From the NCBI GenBank assembly GCA_017441585.1, contig JAFRWW010000057.1, positions 16,947-80,946 on the forward strand: a stretch of DNA of 64,000 nucleotides. The letters are read 5' to 3'. The translations under genes and the position numbers were made by a program. The notes beneath the pieces were generated by a model, which had not been told where the DNA came from, searched no databases, and was given only the letters and a program-made list of their open reading frames with translations. Source of the stretch: Lachnospiraceae bacterium. GTDB taxonomy: Bacteria; Bacillota; Clostridia; Lachnospirales; Lachnospiraceae. Shown piece after piece: positions 62,186-64,000 of this stretch. Each line of letters begins with the position of its first letter. Within the stretch, counting starts at the first letter, position 1.

Positions 62186-63850
62186 ATGGAGCAATACAGT
62201 AAAAACGACATAATAAGCGTCAGGATAACTGACATGGGAAAAGACGGAGAGGGAATCGGAAAGATCGATGGCTTTCCGTTTTTTGTAAACGGAGCCCTTA
62301 TAGGCGATTTGGTGGAAGCCTCGGTGATGAAGGTGAAAAAGGGTTATGCCTTTGCCAGACTCTTAAGGGTCATAGACCCCTCAGAAAACAGGGTGGACCC
62401 CGTATGCCCCGTGTCGGATAAGTGCGGCGGCTGCCAGCTGCAGAATATGGCCTATGAGGCGCAGCTTATGTATAAGCATAAAAGGGTGATGGATTCCCTG
62501 GAGCACATAGGCGGCATAGACAGAAAATATCTGGAACAGATCGCCCTGCCCATAATGGGTATGGAGGAGCCTTACCGGTATCGTAATAAGGCTGTATACC
62601 CCGTGGGCCGGGGAAAGAATGGTAAGAGCATAGCCGGCTTTTATGCGCATCATTCCCATCGGATAGTGGAACATGAAGACTGCTCTATCGGACCTGAGTC
62701 AAACGCCGCTTTGCTGAGGGCTGTCCTTAACTGGATGGATGAGTGGCAGATAGGAGCCTATGATGAGGAAACCGGCCGCGGCAGGGTGAGACATGTGATG
62801 ATCAGGCAGGGATTTGCCACAGGTCAGTGTGCCGTGACACTGGTGGTAAATGAAAAATGTGAGTGGTTTAATAAGCATAAGGATAAGGCAGACGCACTGG
62901 TGAGGGCGCTGGTGGATGCTGAGGCAGGTTTATCGGAAAGTGCGCAGGTGGATTCGTCGGAACGTGAGCCGGTGAGTGTTTTGGGAAATGCGCCGGTGAA
63001 TGAATTGGAGAATGTGCCGGTGAATGTTTCGGAAAACGGATCTGTGGATATGGCAACAGAGGTTAAGATTGCGGAGGAAAAGAGTCCGGATTGGCGAGTC
63101 GTGTCCGTCACCATAAACGAAAACAGGGAAAAGGGCAACAGGATACTGGGAGATAAAGAACTGCTTTTATACGGAACGGAATATATAGAAGATGAGCTCA
63201 TGGGGCTTACCTTCCGCATATCGGCTCAGTCCTTTTATCAGGTCAATCCTCTGCAGACGCGCCGCCTGTATGAGACGGCCATTGAATTTGCGGATCTTAC
63301 CGGAGATGAGGAAGTATGGGATGTGTGCTGCGGCATAGGCACCATATCCCTGGCTGTGGCATCGCGCCTGTCGGATAAGGGCAGGGTCCACGGCATAGAG
63401 ATAGTGGACAGAGCTATAGAGGATGCTAAGGTAAACGCTAAGATAAACGGGATTAAAAATGCTGACTTCATCTGTGCTGCGGCAGAAGATTATCTGGTAA
63501 AAAACAGGGATAAGATAAGGGCCGACGTGGTGATCCTGGATCCTCCCAGGAAGGGAATGGACCCTGAAGCCATAGACGCCATCCTGACTGTGAAACCTGA
63601 CCGCATAGTCTATGTGAGCTGTGATCCTGCCACTTTGGCCCGGGATTTGAAACTGCTGGCAGCGGGCGGCTACGAACTAAAGCGTGTACGCGCATGTGAC
63701 ATGTTTTGTCATAGCTGTCATGTGGAAGTCGTGAGCCTTTTGCAGAGAGTGAGCAACACCCGGGAAAGAACGATCACGCTTGATGTCGAGATGGAAGACT
63801 ATCATAGGATCAAGAACAGAACGGGGGTGACTGCAGATGTCACGGAATGA
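62186..63850 (+). CDS. rlmD: 23S rRNA uracil-5-methyltransferase, RlmD/TrmA family
   Basis: 554 residues from ATG 62186. TRAM domain (about 5-60, DMGKDGEGIGKIDGFPFFV), [4Fe-4S] cysteines in CPVSDKCGGCQLQ, the SAM-binding CCGIGTISLAVA, DPPRKGMDPE and the catalytic Cys in YVSCDPATLARDL. It methylates uridine C5 in rRNA (gene symbol by family, target not proven). Between the two halves of the catalytic region lies an extra 8-residue repeat block (residues about 262-293, PVNELENV type) absent from relatives. It overlaps the next gene by 14 nt. Confidence 0.9.
   Translation: MEQYSKNDIISVRITDMGKDGEGIGKIDGFPFFVNGALIGDLVEASVMKVKKGYAFARLLRVIDPSENRVDPVCPVSDKCGGCQLQNMAYEAQLMYKHKRVMDSLEHIGGIDRKYLEQIALPIMGMEEPYRYRNKAVYPVGRGKNGKSIAGFYAHHSHRIVEHEDCSIGPESNAALLRAVLNWMDEWQIGAYDEETGRGRVRHVMIRQGFATGQCAVTLVVNEKCEWFNKHKDKADALVRALVDAEAGLSESAQVDSSEREPVSVLGNAPVNELENVPVNVSENGSVDMATEVKIAEEKSPDWRVVSVTINENREKGNRILGDKELLLYGTEYIEDELMGLTFRISAQSFYQVNPLQTRRLYETAIEFADLTGDEEVWDVCCGIGTISLAVASRLSDKGRVHGIEIVDRAIEDAKVNAKINGIKNADFICAAAEDYLVKNRDKIRADVVILDPPRKGMDPEAIDAILTVKPDRIVYVSCDPATLARDLKLLAAGGYELKRVRACDMFCHSCHVEVVSLLQRVSNTRERTITLDVEMEDYHRIKNRTGVTADVTE
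62969..63064 (+). repeat. 24-bp intragenic minisatellite in rlmD
   Basis: In-frame units at 62969, 62993, 63017 and 63041 encode PVSVLGNA, PVNELENV, PVNVSENG and the decayed SVDMATEV. Confidence 0.8.
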
Positions 63851-64000
63851 TCATGAAAAATGGCAGATGGACCTTGAAGAATATATCAGACAGGGAGAAC
63901 CTGAGCAATCAGAGAAATCCACTGCATGGAAAACGGCTATTGGTCTTCAGGATGTTGACGGGTTAAAAACCTCCGAGTATCTGTTGGAAACGGCCAAAGA
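63837..64000 (+). CDS. Fic-family protein, N-terminal part (partial)
   Basis: Open from ATG 63837 to the window end. The visible 54 residues (EKWQMDLEEYIRQGEPEQSE, then WKTAIGLQDVDGLKTSEYL and ETAK) match the N-terminal inhibitory/antitoxin-like segment of Fic AMP-transferases of Firmicutes. The HPFxDGNGR motif would lie outside the window. Overlaps the rlmD stop by 14 nt, suggesting co-translation. Confidence 0.7.
   Translation, partial: MSRNDHEKWQMDLEEYIRQGEPEQSEKSTAWKTAIGLQDVDGLKTSEYLLETAK

Overview
This window looks like chromosomal DNA of a Lachnospiraceae-type member of the Clostridia (Firmicutes). The supporting evidence is moderate GC with strong AGGAGG ribosome sites, consensus sigma-A promoters (TTGACA-17-TATNNT), Clostridia-type genes (MutS2, YhaM-like nuclease, LtaS-like sulfatase, BioY/BirA, small 70-residue family), very large secreted Ig-like proteins and no sign of an outer membrane. 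Species cannot be fixed from the sequence. A rumen or gut habitat is only an inference, drawn from secreted repeats that resemble adhesins of methanogens.

Layout. 0-4.5 kb: housekeeping genes (SpoU-type RNA methylase end, band-7 protein, ArgF, an HTH-less biotin ligase, a small family protein, Dus). 4.6-6.7 kb: an AgrC/AgrA-like two-component pair on the minus strand, diverging from two giant secreted proteins (2605 and 2133 residues, 7.0-21.3 kb); the gap carries a phased direct repeat just upstream of a promoter. 21.4-25.1 kb: greA with a leader terminator, a LysRS fused to a tRNA-binding domain, ferredoxin and membrane Fe-S genes. 25.1-29.5 kb: a frameshifted TfoX-N gene, a methyltransferase, a relic of a surface-protein C-terminus, SulP and a CLC-type channel. 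29.5-36.4 kb: metY behind what looks like a complete cysteine-codon transcription attenuator, glnA, ptsI and malQ.

36.4-41.2 kb is AT-rich and accessory. It begins with a tRNA-Pro gene preceded by a duplicated tRNA 5' half, then a truncated DUF1016/winged-helix gene, a lipoprotein, an orphan protein and an AAA ATPase whose leader holds five GTTATAAC palindromes phased at 10 and 20 bp. 41.3-44 kb: BirA repressor/ligase and BioY with a classic BirA operator, an MmcQ-MGMT fusion and YbaK. 44.1-50.5 kb: a secreted Ig-repeat protein, an HD-GYP protein with a duplicated beta domain, and a double-HTH regulator with an intragenic minisatellite. 50.5-64 kb: asparaginase, LtaS-like sulfatase, tRNA-Lys, an Lrp regulator with aminotransferase, a run comprising response regulator, mutS2, histidine kinase and a catalytically degenerate HtrA-like protein, then a YhaM-like nuclease, an RlmD-like rRNA methylase with an 8-residue repeat insert, and the start of a Fic-family gene.

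The best candidate for an undescribed system is the metY leader. It has a strong promoter, a 38-codon ORF with two Cys-Cys pairs, an intrinsic terminator, and an exact 10-nt antiterminator strand placed just beyond the first Cys pair. A dispersed hairpin repeat with compensatory stem changes and the GTTATAAC array are the next most interesting structures.
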